DNA from: Propionibacteriaceae bacterium
GTDB taxonomy: Bacteria > Actinomycetota > Actinomycetes > Propionibacteriales > Propionibacteriaceae
Length of the DNA stretch: 64,000 bases
Direction: 5' to 3'
NCBI GenBank assembly: GCA_031266665.1
Contig: JAISAO010000013.1
Location: 56,804 to 120,803, forward strand
Each line of letters opens with the position of its first letter. Within the stretch, counting starts at the first letter, position 1. A program made the translations under genes and the position numbers. Positions 17,432 to 26,797 of the stretch are shown one piece after another. The notes under the pieces were generated by a model. It was not told where the DNA came from. It made no database searches and saw only the letters and a list, made by a program, of their open reading frames with translations.

Positions 17432-18073
17432 ATGGCCAAAGCCCGCATTCCCGTCCTCAAGGTGTCCAACCTGAAGAAGTCCTACGGCGATCACGTCATC
17501 GTCTCCAACTTCAACCTGGAGGCCTGGCCGGGCGAGGCCATCGCCTTGACCGGGCGCAACGGGGCCGGCAAATCCACCATCCTGCGCTGCCTGGTGGGGG
17601 CCGACCGGCCGGACGAGGGGGCCATCGAGGTCAACGGCGAGACGCTGCGCGAGTCCAACCCGGTGATCCGGGGGGCGGTCGCCACGGTCATCGACGACCT
17701 CGACTTCTTCCCCGACCTGTCGGTGGTCGAACACCTCGACCTGTTGGCCCGGGCGCACGGCCTGCCCGACTCCGACGACGCCGTCGACGCCATCTTGCAC
17801 GAGGTCCAGCTAGTGCCCCAGTCGGGCCAGCTACCGGGCACCCTGTCGTCCGGCCAGCGCCGCCGCCTGGCTTTGGCCACGGCCTTCGTGAGGCCGCGCC
17901 AGCTGTTGATCCTGGACGAGCCGGAGCAGCGCCTCGACGTCGAGGGGGTGGAGTGGCTGGCGCAACGCCTCAAAACCGAGCGCCAAGCCGGCCTGGCCAT
18001 CGTCATGGCCAGCCACGAGCCCACCCTGGTCAAAACCGTGGCCACCAAAACCATCCGGGTGGGCGAGCGGTGA
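17432..18073 (+). CDS. ABC transporter ATP-binding protein
   Basis: A 213-aa ABC ATPase with Walker A GRNGAGKST (residues ~45), signature LSSGQRRRLALA, Walker B LLILDEPEQRLD and the switch His in MASHEPT. The signature has SSGQ in place of SGGQ. The ATG at 17432 follows GGGGGAGAA. Its stop overlaps the GTG of the membrane-protein gene downstream (GTGA), so the pair forms one transporter. Short size and pairing with a single large permease suggest an exporter. The ~180 bp upstream hold two copies of a GGGGGTTCRTCYRGGGCGCGG motif (about 17290 and 17366) and no gene. Confidence 0.9.
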   Translation: MAKARIPVLKVSNLKKSYGDHVIVSNFNLEAWPGEAIALTGRNGAGKSTILRCLVGADRPDEGAIEVNGETLRESNPVIRGAVATVIDDLDFFPDLSVVEHLDLLARAHGLPDSDDAVDAILHEVQLVPQSGQLPGTLSSGQRRRLALATAFVRPRQLLILDEPEQRLDVEGVEWLAQRLKTERQAGLAIVMASHEPTLVKTVATKTIRVGER

Positions 18074-19932
18074 GCAAGAAACGGATCAGCCGCCCGGCCA
18101 AGCGGCCCGCCCCCAAGTCGGCCTCAGCCGCCGAACCAGCGGTGAACGAGGCCGCCGCAGCGGGCGGCCCGGCCCAGACCACGACCTCCCCCTCCGAACT
18201 AGCGCCGGTCTCGACCACCCAGGGGGCGGACGGCGTGGTCTCGGCCGCCAGCCCGGATGAGGCCGACGCCGCCCCGGACGACGCCCCGACCGAGTTCGTC
18301 GCGCCGACCTGGAACCACTCCTTGATCGATGTCACGCCCGAGCCGGTCTGGGAGCCTGATCTCAAGGCCCTGCTCAAGTCGTGGCGCCGCGGCCGGGCCA
18401 CCAAACGCCTGTCCCAGGTCTTGCAAGACGGCTATGTGACGATTTTCTCGGTCCTGGTGATCGTGGCCATGCTGGGCGGGGCGGTCTTCCGCGCCCAGTC
18501 CGAGGCCACCGCCTGCGCCACCGCCACCTGCGAGGTGGGGCGCGGCCTGCTGCCCTGGGTGATGTTGTTCGCCGCCTTCACCTTGACCCTGGCCGCCGCC
18601 CGCGTCTTCGGGCCGGTGGTGGCCTCGGCGGCCGAGGGCTTCTGGCTGTTGGACGCCCCCATCCGGCGGGCCCGCCTGTTGCGCCGCCGACTGGTGGCGG
18701 TGCTGGGGGCCGTGGCCGGGGGGGCGGCCGTGCTGGGGGCCGTGCTGGCCGCCCTGACCGGCTATCCCTGGCCACAGATCTTGGAGTGGGCCGCCGCCCT
18801 CGGCCTGGGCGCCGCCGGGCTGACCGGGCTGGCCGCGCTGGAGCAGACCTTCGCCCGCACCTGGCTGGTCAAGCTGGTGCAATGGCTCTTCGGCCTGGCC
18901 GCCCTGGCCGCCCTGGCCACCATCACCGCGGTGGCGGGCGGCTGGATCAGCCTCGACCTCGACTCGGCCTGGTCCACCCGGGTGGTTATCGGCCTGGGCG
19001 GCGCCGGGGTGGCCGCCTTGGTGCTGTTCGGCGGGCTGGCCCTGGCCCGCCTGGACCAGATCCACCGCGCCCGCCTGGTCTCCGGCGGCAACCTGATCTC
19101 GGGCATGCAGGGGGCGGCCTTCGCCATGGACCTGGGGCTGATGCGCGACATCTTGGTCGAGCGCGACGCCATGGCCAAGGGCCAGGTCCGCCCGACCCTC
19201 GGCCTGGGCCACGGCCAGACCGCCATCGTCGGCCGCGAGCTGCAACGGCTGTGGCGCTACCCCAAGCGGTTGGTGCTGCTGGTGGTCTCGCTCGGCGTGC
19301 CCTACGCCGTCGGCGCCCTCGGGCTGACCCGTTTCAACCCCTTCATCTCGGCCCTGGTCCTGCTGATCGCCTTCGTCCCCCTGCTGGGCTCGCTCCGCGT
19401 CCTCACCCGCACCCGCGGCCTGGCCCGCCTCTTCCCCTTCTCCAACGCCCGGCTGCGCCTGGCCACGGCGGCGGTGGCGGCCGGCCTGGCGGCCATCTGG
19501 GCGATCCTGGCCAGCCCGGCCTTCCACGGCCTGGGGGCGGTGCCCGACGCCAGCTTCTCGACCGCCGCCGCCAACGCCTTGGTGACGGCCGCCGCCGGCC
19601 TGCTGGCGGCCGTCCGCTGGGTCTCGGCCAAACCGGCCGACTACTCCACGCCGATGATGCAGACCGGTTTCGGGGCCCTGCCGCCGGGACTGATGTTCAA
19701 CCTCTTCAAAGGCCTCGACGTGGTGGCGGTGATGACCGGCCCGCTGCTGCTGGGCTGGTCGCCCTGGGTGTCGGTCGTCATCGGGGTGATCGTGCTCTAC
19801 CTGCTGTCGGGCAGCTTCGACATGAAAGAGGCGCAACAGATGCAGGCCGAGTTGAAGAAGGAGCGGGAACAGCTCAAAGGCGGCGGCAAGCCCGGCGCCC
19901 GCCAAGTCATCGCCCCGCCCAAACGCCGCTGA
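18070..19932 (+). CDS. Large ABC transporter permease, DUF6297-like
   Basis: A 620-aa protein. The first ~100 residues are hydrophilic and Ala/Pro/Glu-rich. About ten to twelve hydrophobic helices follow from residue ~120 to 590, and the tail is a charged helix (FDMKEAQQMQAELKKEREQL). It overlaps the ATPase gene and must be its membrane partner. Size and layout resemble the actinobacterial DUF6297 permeases that accompany small ABC ATPases; I make this match from memory. Substrate unknown. No terminator was recognised after it. Confidence 0.7.
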   Translation: MSKKRISRPAKRPAPKSASAAEPAVNEAAAAGGPAQTTTSPSELAPVSTTQGADGVVSAASPDEADAAPDDAPTEFVAPTWNHSLIDVTPEPVWEPDLKALLKSWRRGRATKRLSQVLQDGYVTIFSVLVIVAMLGGAVFRAQSEATACATATCEVGRGLLPWVMLFAAFTLTLAAARVFGPVVASAAEGFWLLDAPIRRARLLRRRLVAVLGAVAGGAAVLGAVLAALTGYPWPQILEWAAALGLGAAGLTGLAALEQTFARTWLVKLVQWLFGLAALAALATITAVAGGWISLDLDSAWSTRVVIGLGGAGVAALVLFGGLALARLDQIHRARLVSGGNLISGMQGAAFAMDLGLMRDILVERDAMAKGQVRPTLGLGHGQTAIVGRELQRLWRYPKRLVLLVVSLGVPYAVGALGLTRFNPFISALVLLIAFVPLLGSLRVLTRTRGLARLFPFSNARLRLATAAVAAGLAAIWAILASPAFHGLGAVPDASFSTAAANALVTAAAGLLAAVRWVSAKPADYSTPMMQTGFGALPPGLMFNLFKGLDVVAVMTGPLLLGWSPWVSVVIGVIVLYLLSGSFDMKEAQQMQAELKKEREQLKGGGKPGARQVIAPPKRR

Positions 19933-20067
19933 TCCCAGATCCGCCGCATGGTAGGTTGGGCTGCCAAGCTGGCGCCGGAGTTGGACCAGGCGGAGGCCTC
20001 TGAGACCAGCGGCGGTCGAGGCCATTTCCCGGGAGCGGGCGGAATGCCAGCCTTGAAGGAGGGCGAC

Positions 20068-21660
20068 ATGGAGCTCATGTTCAACACGGCGGGGCCGGTC
20101 GACCCGACCGACCATTATTGCGTCCCTCCCCTGTCGCGCGTGAATTGGACGGAGATCCAAGAACTCATCGCTCATAAGCGGTATTTCGTTCTCCACGCCC
20201 CCCGCCAGACGGGCAAGACGACAATGCTGTTCGCCATGCGCAACGCCCTGAACGAAGAGGGCCGTTACGCCTGCGCCTACGCCAACATCGAGGTGGCGCA
20301 GACGGCCCGCAACGATGTCGCCCGGGGGATCACGGCGGCCACGGACGCGGTGGCGGATCGGATCGACGGCACATTGCCGGGCCTTGAGTTGCGCCCCTGG
20401 TTCTTGTCCAAGGGCCGGTCAGAACCCCCGGAACGTCAACTCGAGAGCCTTTTAACCCGGTGGACCCGGCTGTCGGAAAAACCCACCGTGCTGTTCTTGG
20501 ACGAGGTCGACGCCCTGGTCGGAGACACGTTGATCTCTTTGTTGCGCCAGCTGCGCAGCGGCTACAACCAGCGTCCCCAGGATTTCCCGCAGAGCGTGGT
20601 CCTGTGCGGGCTGAGGGATGTCAAGGATTATCGGATACATCGCAGCGACGGTGAGATCGTCACGGGCGGCAGCGCTTTCAACATCAAAACCGATTCTTTG
20701 CGCCTGGGCGATTTCACCTTCCGCGAGACCAAAGGCCTGTGGCTCCAACACACGGCGGCCACGGGCCAACAATTCGACGAGGCTATCTGGGGCGAACTGT
20801 GGGCGGACACGGCCGGCCAACCCTGGCTGGTCAACGCCCTGGGTCACGAGGCGACCTGGAAGGACCGGTCCAAAAGGGACCGGACCCGGCCAGTCACCCT
20901 GGAGGACTACAAAGCCGCCCGGGAACGCCTGATTCAATCGAGGGCGACCCACCTAGACCAACTGGCCGACAAACTGACCGAGCCGCGCGTGGCCCGGGTC
21001 GCGTCGGCCGTCCTGGCCGGCGACGACACCACCCAAGCGTCGCAGGCCGACCAGGAATACGTCGCCGACCTGGGATTGGTGAGACTGCGCCCCTCAGTCC
21101 ACATCGCCAACCGGATCTACCAAGAGATCATCCCGCGCCAGTTGACCTGGGCCAGACAGGTCGGCATCCCCAACCAAGAGCAGTCTTGGTACGTGACGGC
21201 GGACCACCGTTTGGACATGATCGGACTGTTGACGAGTTTCCAACAGTTCTTCCGCGAGAACGACGACTGGAACCCCGGGGAGGCCTACAAAGAGTCGTCG
21301 GCCCAACTCCTGTTCCAGGCCTTCCTACAGCGGATCGTCAACGGTGAGGGCCGGATCTCGCGGGAGTACGCCCTGGGCCGGAAGAAGACCGACCTGCTGA
21401 TCGAGTGGCCGCTGGACCCGAAACGCGGACTGCACGGCCCGGCCCAACGCGTGGTGGTCGAGACCAAGCTGCGGAAAAACAGTCTGGAGAAAGACACGGC
21501 CGACGGCCTGGAGCAAGTCGTCGGCTACCTCCGTCAAGCGGGGGCCGACGAGGCCCATCTGATCATCTTCGACCGCCTGTCGTCCAAACCCTGGGACGAG
21601 AAGATCTGGCGCCGAAGCGAAACTTGGGACGACGTGCCCGTCCAAATCTGGGGAGCTTGA
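20068..21660 (+). CDS. AAA-like ATPase with C-terminal PD-(D/E)XK nuclease-like domain
   Basis: A 530-aa protein. The P-loop is LHAPRQTGKTTML (~residue 40) and Walker B is VLFLDEVDAL. GLRDVKDYRIH follows as in the STAND-like ATP-binding proteins of this group. The C-terminus carries GRKKTDLLIEWP and RVVVETKLRKNS, the Asp...Glu-x-Lys pattern of PD-(D/E)XK nuclease folds. The ATG at 20068 is set by a textbook AAGGAGG. Such proteins are common multi-copy bacterial genes with unclear roles, sometimes in defence or mobile contexts. It stands alone. Confidence 0.75.
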   Translation: MELMFNTAGPVDPTDHYCVPPLSRVNWTEIQELIAHKRYFVLHAPRQTGKTTMLFAMRNALNEEGRYACAYANIEVAQTARNDVARGITAATDAVADRIDGTLPGLELRPWFLSKGRSEPPERQLESLLTRWTRLSEKPTVLFLDEVDALVGDTLISLLRQLRSGYNQRPQDFPQSVVLCGLRDVKDYRIHRSDGEIVTGGSAFNIKTDSLRLGDFTFRETKGLWLQHTAATGQQFDEAIWGELWADTAGQPWLVNALGHEATWKDRSKRDRTRPVTLEDYKAARERLIQSRATHLDQLADKLTEPRVARVASAVLAGDDTTQASQADQEYVADLGLVRLRPSVHIANRIYQEIIPRQLTWARQVGIPNQEQSWYVTADHRLDMIGLLTSFQQFFRENDDWNPGEAYKESSAQLLFQAFLQRIVNGEGRISREYALGRKKTDLLIEWPLDPKRGLHGPAQRVVVETKLRKNSLEKDTADGLEQVVGYLRQAGADEAHLIIFDRLSSKPWDEKIWRRSETWDDVPVQIWGA

Positions 21661-21786
21661 ACCCGGCCGTCCCCCCGCTGCGGACGGCAACCATCTCACC
21701 GTATTGGGATACCTGACAGGTGCCTAGGCGCAGGCCGAGCTATCAAAGCCGAATCGCTGCCAACTGTCCCGTCCTTTGACGCCCCG

Positions 21787-24180
21787 TCAGTTTTGAGGCC
21801 CCACCAGCCGGCGGCTCAACCCGGACAAGAGGGTCCCTATCACGAGCAGTAGTAGCGACAGCCCCAGCGGAACCCCTGAATTCGACCCTGCGGCCGGAAG
21901 GGCCGTTCCGCCAGGGCCGCCCGGGCCAGGAGAGGTCGGCGCGGCGCTGGATTCCGAAGGCTCGCCCGGCCCGCTCGGCTCGGTCGGAGTCGGGGTGGGA
22001 GTCGGCGTCGGCGTCGGGCTGGGAGTCGGCGTCGGCGTGGGGGTGGGACTGGTGGCGGAGGGCACCGTCACCCGGATCGAAGCCTCCCCCGTGGACCCTC
22101 CGACAGTGTCGCTGATCCGCACTGTCACCGTGTATTCGCCGGGCGAGGCGAAGCTGTGCCGAAGCCCGAAGGACTTCCCGTCCAAGGTCAGCGTCTCGGC
22201 CCAGATGCCGTCGCCGTAGATCACCAGGCCCGTCCAGGTGTCCGTGCCCGGATCGGCGAAGGAGCCCTGGCGCGTGAACTCGCCGTCAACCGCCACCGCC
22301 ACGTCGGTGCCTATCGCCACCACCGGCGCCACATTGCTGGCCAACACATCCACAGCGGCGGTCGCGACCTGGCCCTCGCCGTCCGTCACCCGCAAGCCGA
22401 CGCGATATGTGCCCGCCAGAGGCAGACTCAACCTGGCCTCCATCTGGTCGCCGTCGTCGTAGACCCCGTTGCCCGTCAAGTCCCAGGCGAACCAGAGCGC
22501 GCCACCCGCGGGGTCGAACGATTCGCTCCCGTCGAGCGTCACCTGGCCGCCTTCGACCCCGCCCCCGACAGCGCCGGAGACGGGTACGCCATCGACCGCG
22601 ATCACAGCCTGTAGCTGGCCGGTGACGTACTGGATCGTGACAGCGATGTCAGTCGGCCGGGTGGTGGTGGCCGGGGCGTTCGGCGCGACGGCGGGCACGT
22701 CCGGCCCCAGCGCCCTATAACCGGGGACCACTGGATTCGGAACGGCCGCCAAACCAGTGCCGTTCGCGTAGGTGGTGACGCCGGTGATCTGATCCGTACT
22801 AGCTTCGAAGTCCTGGCTCTGCACCACTGCGGGCAGGGTCAAGCCATCTCCCACATAAGTGATGGTGCGCGTCTGAGTCACGCTGTCCACGGTCACAGCG
22901 TGCGCCAGGTGAACCACGATCGGCTGCACCGTCGAGTTGTTGTCGTCATAAAGCCTGATGTTGTCGATCGAGGAGACGACGTATCCCGCCGGAGCCAACC
23001 CCACGGCATCGTCCCAGCTGAAACCTATCTCCGTCAGCGGCTCGCCGGTCAACTCGGCGGCGGTGGGATCGACCGGGGCGACCTCAGCGCCAAAGCGGTC
23101 GTCGTCCACCAGCGTCACCCGCGCCCGGCCGGGCGCTAGCTCCGCGATCGAGAAGACCCGTCCCTCGTACGACATGGTCAGCGACTGGCCGGGGGCGAGT
23201 GTGCGGTCGAGCGCCAGGAACGCCACGGTCGAATCGATGCCCGTCACGATCACGTCACCGGCTGCGAAGTCGCCCACATCGGCGAAGCCGCCGAAGCTTT
23301 GCAGCGTGTATCGCCATTCGCCCGCCAACATCGCGTCGCCGCCTGTCATGGCGAGATAGAGGCGGAAGGAGTCGTTCTCCATATAGATGGCGTCCGTGGT
23401 GCTCTTGATCAGCGGAACCCGGTCGTTCCCGTCCAAATCGGTGTCCAACCAGGCCCCGAAGCTCAGGCCCGTCACCGGCGTGGCGCCCACATTCGTCAGA
23501 GTCACGTCATGGACGATCCGCCCGTCAGCGGTCGCCCGCAGGACATCGCTCAACTTGAGGTTCGAGCCCGCGCTCTGCCTGTCCTCGCACTCCCGCGCCA
23601 CAACGGGCGATCCCTGCAAGACGCCTGTGTAATAGGGCCTGCCGGTGTCGCACCGGAACCCCCTCAGATTGCCGGTGGTCGCCAGCACGAAACTGCTGGT
23701 TGACGCATTCCCTCCATTGTACGAGTAGGTGTGCGAGTCGCCGTCTTGCTCATTCGTGATGACGTTGGCGAACAAGGGGTTGGCGCCCCAACTGAAAGAG
23801 TTCGTCCAAGGGGCACGGGCGTCGAGCCGATAGGGCACACCGTTGCGGACGAACCGGTCCGTGATCAGTTGGGCGCCGGCGCTGGGAGGCGCGATAGCGG
23901 TCCATTCCGGGCCGGAGAAGTCCACCGCCCCGTTCGCGGTCCGGGGCAGTTCCGCCAGGTCCGTTGGCGCCGCTGTGGCGTCGGAGCCCACCAACAGGGC
24001 TCCGACCAGGGCCGCGACCAGGCCGAGGCAAGCCGCCTTCTTGGCCTTCGCCCTCGACCTGGCGGAGCGGTTGGCGCGCGCCCGAGGTCTCGGGTGGCGC
24101 TGGTCGGCTGGGGTGTCGAAGGGGTTGGCGAGGGAACTCGCGGATAGCGCCGAGCACCATTCGCCCAAGTGGTGCAACAT
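21787..24180 (-). CDS. Secreted, cell-wall-anchored PKD-domain surface protein
   Basis: A 797-aa exported protein. The N-terminus has a long charged lead (~45 residues) before the hydrophobic signal core ACLGLVAALVGALLVG and a likely cleavage after ATA. The middle is beta-rich (residues ~60-530). A PKD-like fold follows (VTLDGSESFDPAGGALWFAW and a second repeat ~620-690). A Pro-Thr stalk of PT repeats precedes a sorting-type end: LPAAG, a hydrophobic helix and SRRLVGPQN. LPAAG is a non-canonical sortase motif. The role is probably adhesion or envelope structure. It is transcribed divergently from a LuxR-type regulator. Confidence 0.8.
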   Translation of the reverse strand: MLHHLGEWCSALSASSLANPFDTPADQRHPRPRARANRSARSRAKAKKAACLGLVAALVGALLVGSDATAAPTDLAELPRTANGAVDFSGPEWTAIAPPSAGAQLITDRFVRNGVPYRLDARAPWTNSFSWGANPLFANVITNEQDGDSHTYSYNGGNASTSSFVLATTGNLRGFRCDTGRPYYTGVLQGSPVVARECEDRQSAGSNLKLSDVLRATADGRIVHDVTLTNVGATPVTGLSFGAWLDTDLDGNDRVPLIKSTTDAIYMENDSFRLYLAMTGGDAMLAGEWRYTLQSFGGFADVGDFAAGDVIVTGIDSTVAFLALDRTLAPGQSLTMSYEGRVFSIAELAPGRARVTLVDDDRFGAEVAPVDPTAAELTGEPLTEIGFSWDDAVGLAPAGYVVSSIDNIRLYDDNNSTVQPIVVHLAHAVTVDSVTQTRTITYVGDGLTLPAVVQSQDFEASTDQITGVTTYANGTGLAAVPNPVVPGYRALGPDVPAVAPNAPATTTRPTDIAVTIQYVTGQLQAVIAVDGVPVSGAVGGGVEGGQVTLDGSESFDPAGGALWFAWDLTGNGVYDDGDQMEARLSLPLAGTYRVGLRVTDGEGQVATAAVDVLASNVAPVVAIGTDVAVAVDGEFTRQGSFADPGTDTWTGLVIYGDGIWAETLTLDGKSFGLRHSFASPGEYTVTVRISDTVGGSTGEASIRVTVPSATSPTPTPTPTPSPTPTPTPTPTPTEPSGPGEPSESSAAPTSPGPGGPGGTALPAAGSNSGVPLGLSLLLLVIGTLLSGLSRRLVGPQN

Positions 24181-24221
24181 GGACCCTACAACTATCCGAT
24201 CCCGCGCGCCCGCGACAGTCC

Positions 24222-24266
24222 AGGTCCGCCCCCCAGGGGTCTAGGTTCGCCTCCCCGGGGTCTAGG
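24222..24266 (+). promoter_or_regulatory. Two overlapping candidate operator copies
   Basis: Copy one (24222-24245) starts AGGTCCGCC and ends AGGGGTCTAGG. Copy two (24243-24266) starts AGGTTCGCC and ends CGGGGTCTAGG. They share a CCCC-GGGG core and overlap by three bases, about 40-80 bp before the surface-protein start. The function is inferred from repetition and position. Confidence 0.5.
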
Positions 24267-24463
24267 TTTCGCCCTTCCCCCGCTCAATGGGGGTGTGACC
24301 AGAGTCGGAGGCAGTCCCCCATGCCGTTGACTTAGGGCGGGCGCAGATTTGGCCGGTCCGGCGGCGTCCTCGTCGGTCGGCGATGCTCACATCGCCTCCC
24401 TCCTCCTTGCCGGCCCGCCGCCTGAGCGCGAATCCATCGCCCAGCCCTTGGAATTAACCATCT

Positions 24464-24488
24464 AGGTCCGCGTTTTCAGGGGTATAGG
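24464..24488 (+). promoter_or_regulatory. Third candidate operator copy, before the LuxR-type gene
   Basis: AGGTCCGCG, five non-matching bases, then CAGGGGTATAGG. It is preceded by TCT as in the other copies and lies ~60 bp before the regulator's start. Sites at both edges of the divergent region would allow the regulator to control itself and the surface protein. Confidence 0.5.
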
Positions 24489-24545
24489 ATCTTGTCCGCA
24501 TCTTGTCCGCGCAGATCAACGATGTTTGGCGAAGAGGGGAGAGTC

Positions 24546-25967
24546 GTGGCTGAACGCCCTCGACGGTTGTTCGTCGTGTTCGTGGCCGTCGGCGGCATGT
24601 GCCTGCTGTGGTACAAGCGGACCATCTTGGCGATCCCCGATTCCGAGCGGACCGCGTTCATCTTGGCCTGCGCGGCCGGGTTCGCGGTGATCGCCGCTCT
24701 GCTGGACTTCGCGCCGCTCCGGCTCGGCGCCCGCGAGTTCGCCCTCGGCTGCATCGGGGCGGCCATTGGGTGCACCGCCTTGATGGGCGGGCCCGGCCCG
24801 GTCCATCGGGTCGCGCTGGTGCTGGCGGGGGTGTGCGTCGGGGCGGCCTTCTTCCGCATCCAGCTCGCCGGGCTGCGGGCTTTGCCGCCCCAGTGGAGGG
24901 CGTCCGCGTTCGCCGGCGTGTTCATCGGGGCGGGCGCGGTCAACACCACCACCGACCTGTCGGAGCTGCCGTGGGCGCGGGTCCAAGGAAGCGGGGCGAA
25001 CCTGGTGCTGGGATGCGTCTCGCTGGGGGTGGCGGCGGCGGTTTTGGCGTGGGGCGGCCGGGTGCTGAACGTCCGTTTCGTGCCGATCACAGAGGCGGCG
25101 CTGACGAGCGGGAGACGGGTGGTCGGCATCGGGCTGCTGGCGGCTGGGAGCCTTGTGCTGCTGTACGCGGCGCTCGCCATGCGAGGAGAGTCGGTGGTTT
25201 ATCCGGTGGCGATCACGCAGCTGTCCTCCAGCGGGTTCGTGCGCTATGCGGAGCTGCCGTTGTTCGCCGCGGCGGGGTGGGCGGCGGACCGGCACGGACG
25301 CCAGAGCCTGGTGGTGATCAGCCTGGTGGCGGCGCTGGTCGGGGCGACCGGGGCGCTCGCCGCCGGTTCTGCGGCCTTGGTGGGGGTCGCCGCGCTGGCC
25401 AAGGTCGTGGCGACCATCGCCTATCCGGTGGCCTGCTGCGCTCTGATCGCAGACGCGGCCTGCTACAGCCGCCGGCCCGCGCTGCTCGGGTGCATGGCGT
25501 TCGCGCCCGTGCTGGCGGGGCAATTGGTCGAGGCGCTGGCCCGCCCGGCTGTGGCCGGATTGTCCGGCACAGACCTGTTCCTGGTCGAACTGGCTGTGCT
25601 CGGGGTGTTCAGCGCCGTCGCCGTCGCGTTGCTGGAGATGATTCGGGTGGACTTCGCCCGCCTGGGCGAGGCGGTCGCCGTCGTGGAGGTGGATGAGGCC
25701 GCCTCGGGGCAGATCGATCTGGACGCCTTCGGCTCGGAGCACGGGCTGACCGGGCGCGAACGCGAAATCTTGTCCCTGTCGATGGACGGGATGACCGTCC
25801 CCCAGATGGCCTCCCACCTGTTCGTCACCGAGACCACCATCAAGTTCCACGTCGGCAATCTCTTGAAGAAGACCGGCACCTCATCGCGGGCCGAACTGAC
25901 GCGCACGCTCACCGCCGACCCCGATGACCTTGACGCTGCTGGAGTCGATCCGCCTCCTGTTCGCTGA
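24546..25967 (+). CDS. Membrane-bound LuxR-type transcriptional regulator
   Basis: A 473-aa protein with about ten to twelve hydrophobic helices (residues ~8-375), then a C-terminal LuxR/GerE helix-turn-helix: LTGREREILSLSMDGM, VPQMASHLFVTETTIK, FHVGNLLKKTG. Coupling a transporter-like membrane domain to a LuxR HTH makes it a one-component membrane sensor, a design abundant in Coriobacteria-type actinobacteria. The GTG at 24546 follows GAGGGGA at five nt; an ATG at 24522 is the alternative. The likely target is the divergent surface-protein gene, given the shared 24-bp motifs. The ligand is unknown. Confidence 0.8.
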   Translation: MAERPRRLFVVFVAVGGMCLLWYKRTILAIPDSERTAFILACAAGFAVIAALLDFAPLRLGAREFALGCIGAAIGCTALMGGPGPVHRVALVLAGVCVGAAFFRIQLAGLRALPPQWRASAFAGVFIGAGAVNTTTDLSELPWARVQGSGANLVLGCVSLGVAAAVLAWGGRVLNVRFVPITEAALTSGRRVVGIGLLAAGSLVLLYAALAMRGESVVYPVAITQLSSSGFVRYAELPLFAAAGWAADRHGRQSLVVISLVAALVGATGALAAGSAALVGVAALAKVVATIAYPVACCALIADAACYSRRPALLGCMAFAPVLAGQLVEALARPAVAGLSGTDLFLVELAVLGVFSAVAVALLEMIRVDFARLGEAVAVVEVDEAASGQIDLDAFGSEHGLTGREREILSLSMDGMTVPQMASHLFVTETTIKFHVGNLLKKTGTSSRAELTRTLTADPDDLDAAGVDPPPVR

Positions 25968-26150
25968 CCGGTCCACCGCTTCCGCGCTGGCCCAGGCGCC
26001 GGACGGCGCCGTTGCCGCCGCGACAGGCGATGCGTTGGAGGAGCGCAGGCCAAGGCTGAGACGGCCGCCGCCGATCCGCCGCCAGGCGGCGGGTTGTCTC
26101 ACCACGGCCGAGGCCGCGCCCATGTCAACGACTACTGGCGATTGGCCTGG

Positions 26151-26452
26151 CGGCGAGTCGTCCCATCACGGCCCAGGCCGCGCCTGATCGGCGGCGGGGC
26201 CGGTAAAATCAGCGCCGTGGCGACTGCGTGATGTCGCGTCAAAAAGGGAGGGCGGAATGTACTACGCGAAGTATGTCGGTTCAAAGTTGTCGGAGAAGAA
26301 ACTCGCGACCCTGATCGAGACGTCGATCAACGAAGAGGTGGGAAAGGGCAGCGAGTACGTCGACATGATTGTGAACCCACTCAACTACACGGTGATCATT
26401 CTCTTCAAAAAGAAATAATCGCGTCTCTCGCCGTCGGCCAGCGCGGTCGCAC
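26151..26452 (+). repeat. 302-bp direct repeat, copy 1
   Basis: Matches 29846-30147 base for base without indels apart from about a dozen substitutions. It contains the tail of an open frame ending SSHHGPGRA, a TAAAAT-like -10 region, the RBS GGGAGGG and a 53-codon gene. The copies are 3695 bp apart in the same orientation. Similarity stops sharply at both ends. Confidence 0.92.
26257..26418 (+). CDS. Small DUF4177-like protein (copy 1, intact)
   Basis: A 53-aa ORF starting MYYAKYVGSKLSEKK and ending YTVIILFKKK, with a perfect GGGAGGG six bases before the ATG. The layout (short strand, helix KLATLIETSINEEVGKG, two strands, Lys-rich end) resembles DUF4177-type proteins, but no catalytic residue can be named. 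It lies inside the 302-bp repeat; copy 2 is inactivated by a stop at codon 2. The clean RBS and intact frame argue that it is expressed. Function unknown. Confidence 0.65.
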   Translation: MYYAKYVGSKLSEKKLATLIETSINEEVGKGSEYVDMIVNPLNYTVIILFKKK

Positions 26453-26736
26453 TCCGGACGACCCTCGGCCGAAGCGCGACCGTTGATCACTTTGGCAAGG
26501 CTATCCTGCAAGGCCTTGATCTTCTGCGCGTCACTCGTCGTCTCAGGGATCTGACCCTGGTCGACGCGGTGTCGCCTGACCCAACCCCTCAACGTGTTGG
26601 GGTTTACCTCAACCCGCCCGCCGATCCAACGCACGAGCTTGTTCATCGTCGTCCCCGACTCTTGCTCACGGGCCTCCAGCACCAGTCGGACCGCCCTCTC
26701 ACGCAACTCTTGGGGATACTTCCTCGGGGCTGACAT
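26453..26736 (-). pseudogene. IS3-family transposase OrfA remnant
   Basis: The frame starts MSAPRKYPQELRERAVRLVL with a helix-turn-helix of the IS3 OrfA type (VNPNTLRGWVRRHRVDQG). It keeps family resemblance to about residue 80 (QKIKALQDSL), then diverges and runs into repeat copy 1. The OrfA leucine-zipper end and all of OrfB (DDE domain) are missing. No terminal inverted repeats were recognised. This is a 5' fragment of a mobile element cut off at the 302-bp repeat edge. Confidence 0.75.
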
Positions 26737-26797
26737 GATCTGAATCCTCTCGCCGGATCGGACCCTCCGCAATTCCCGGGGCGGTTCGCCAACGTCC

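Larger units (their letters stand above)
24181..24545. other. Divergent regulatory region
   Basis: 365 bp between the surface-protein gene and the LuxR-type regulator. It contains three copies of a ~24-bp motif (listed separately). It also has a 10-bp direct repeat (ATCTTGTCCGC/ATCTTGTCCGC) at about 24488-24512, just before the regulator. No gene is visible. Confidence 0.6.

Noticed and set aside
25924..26187. 87-aa ORF overlapping the LuxR-type gene end
   Set aside because: Low-complexity peptide with no RBS; its tail (SSHHGPGRA) is just the 302-bp repeat read in frame.
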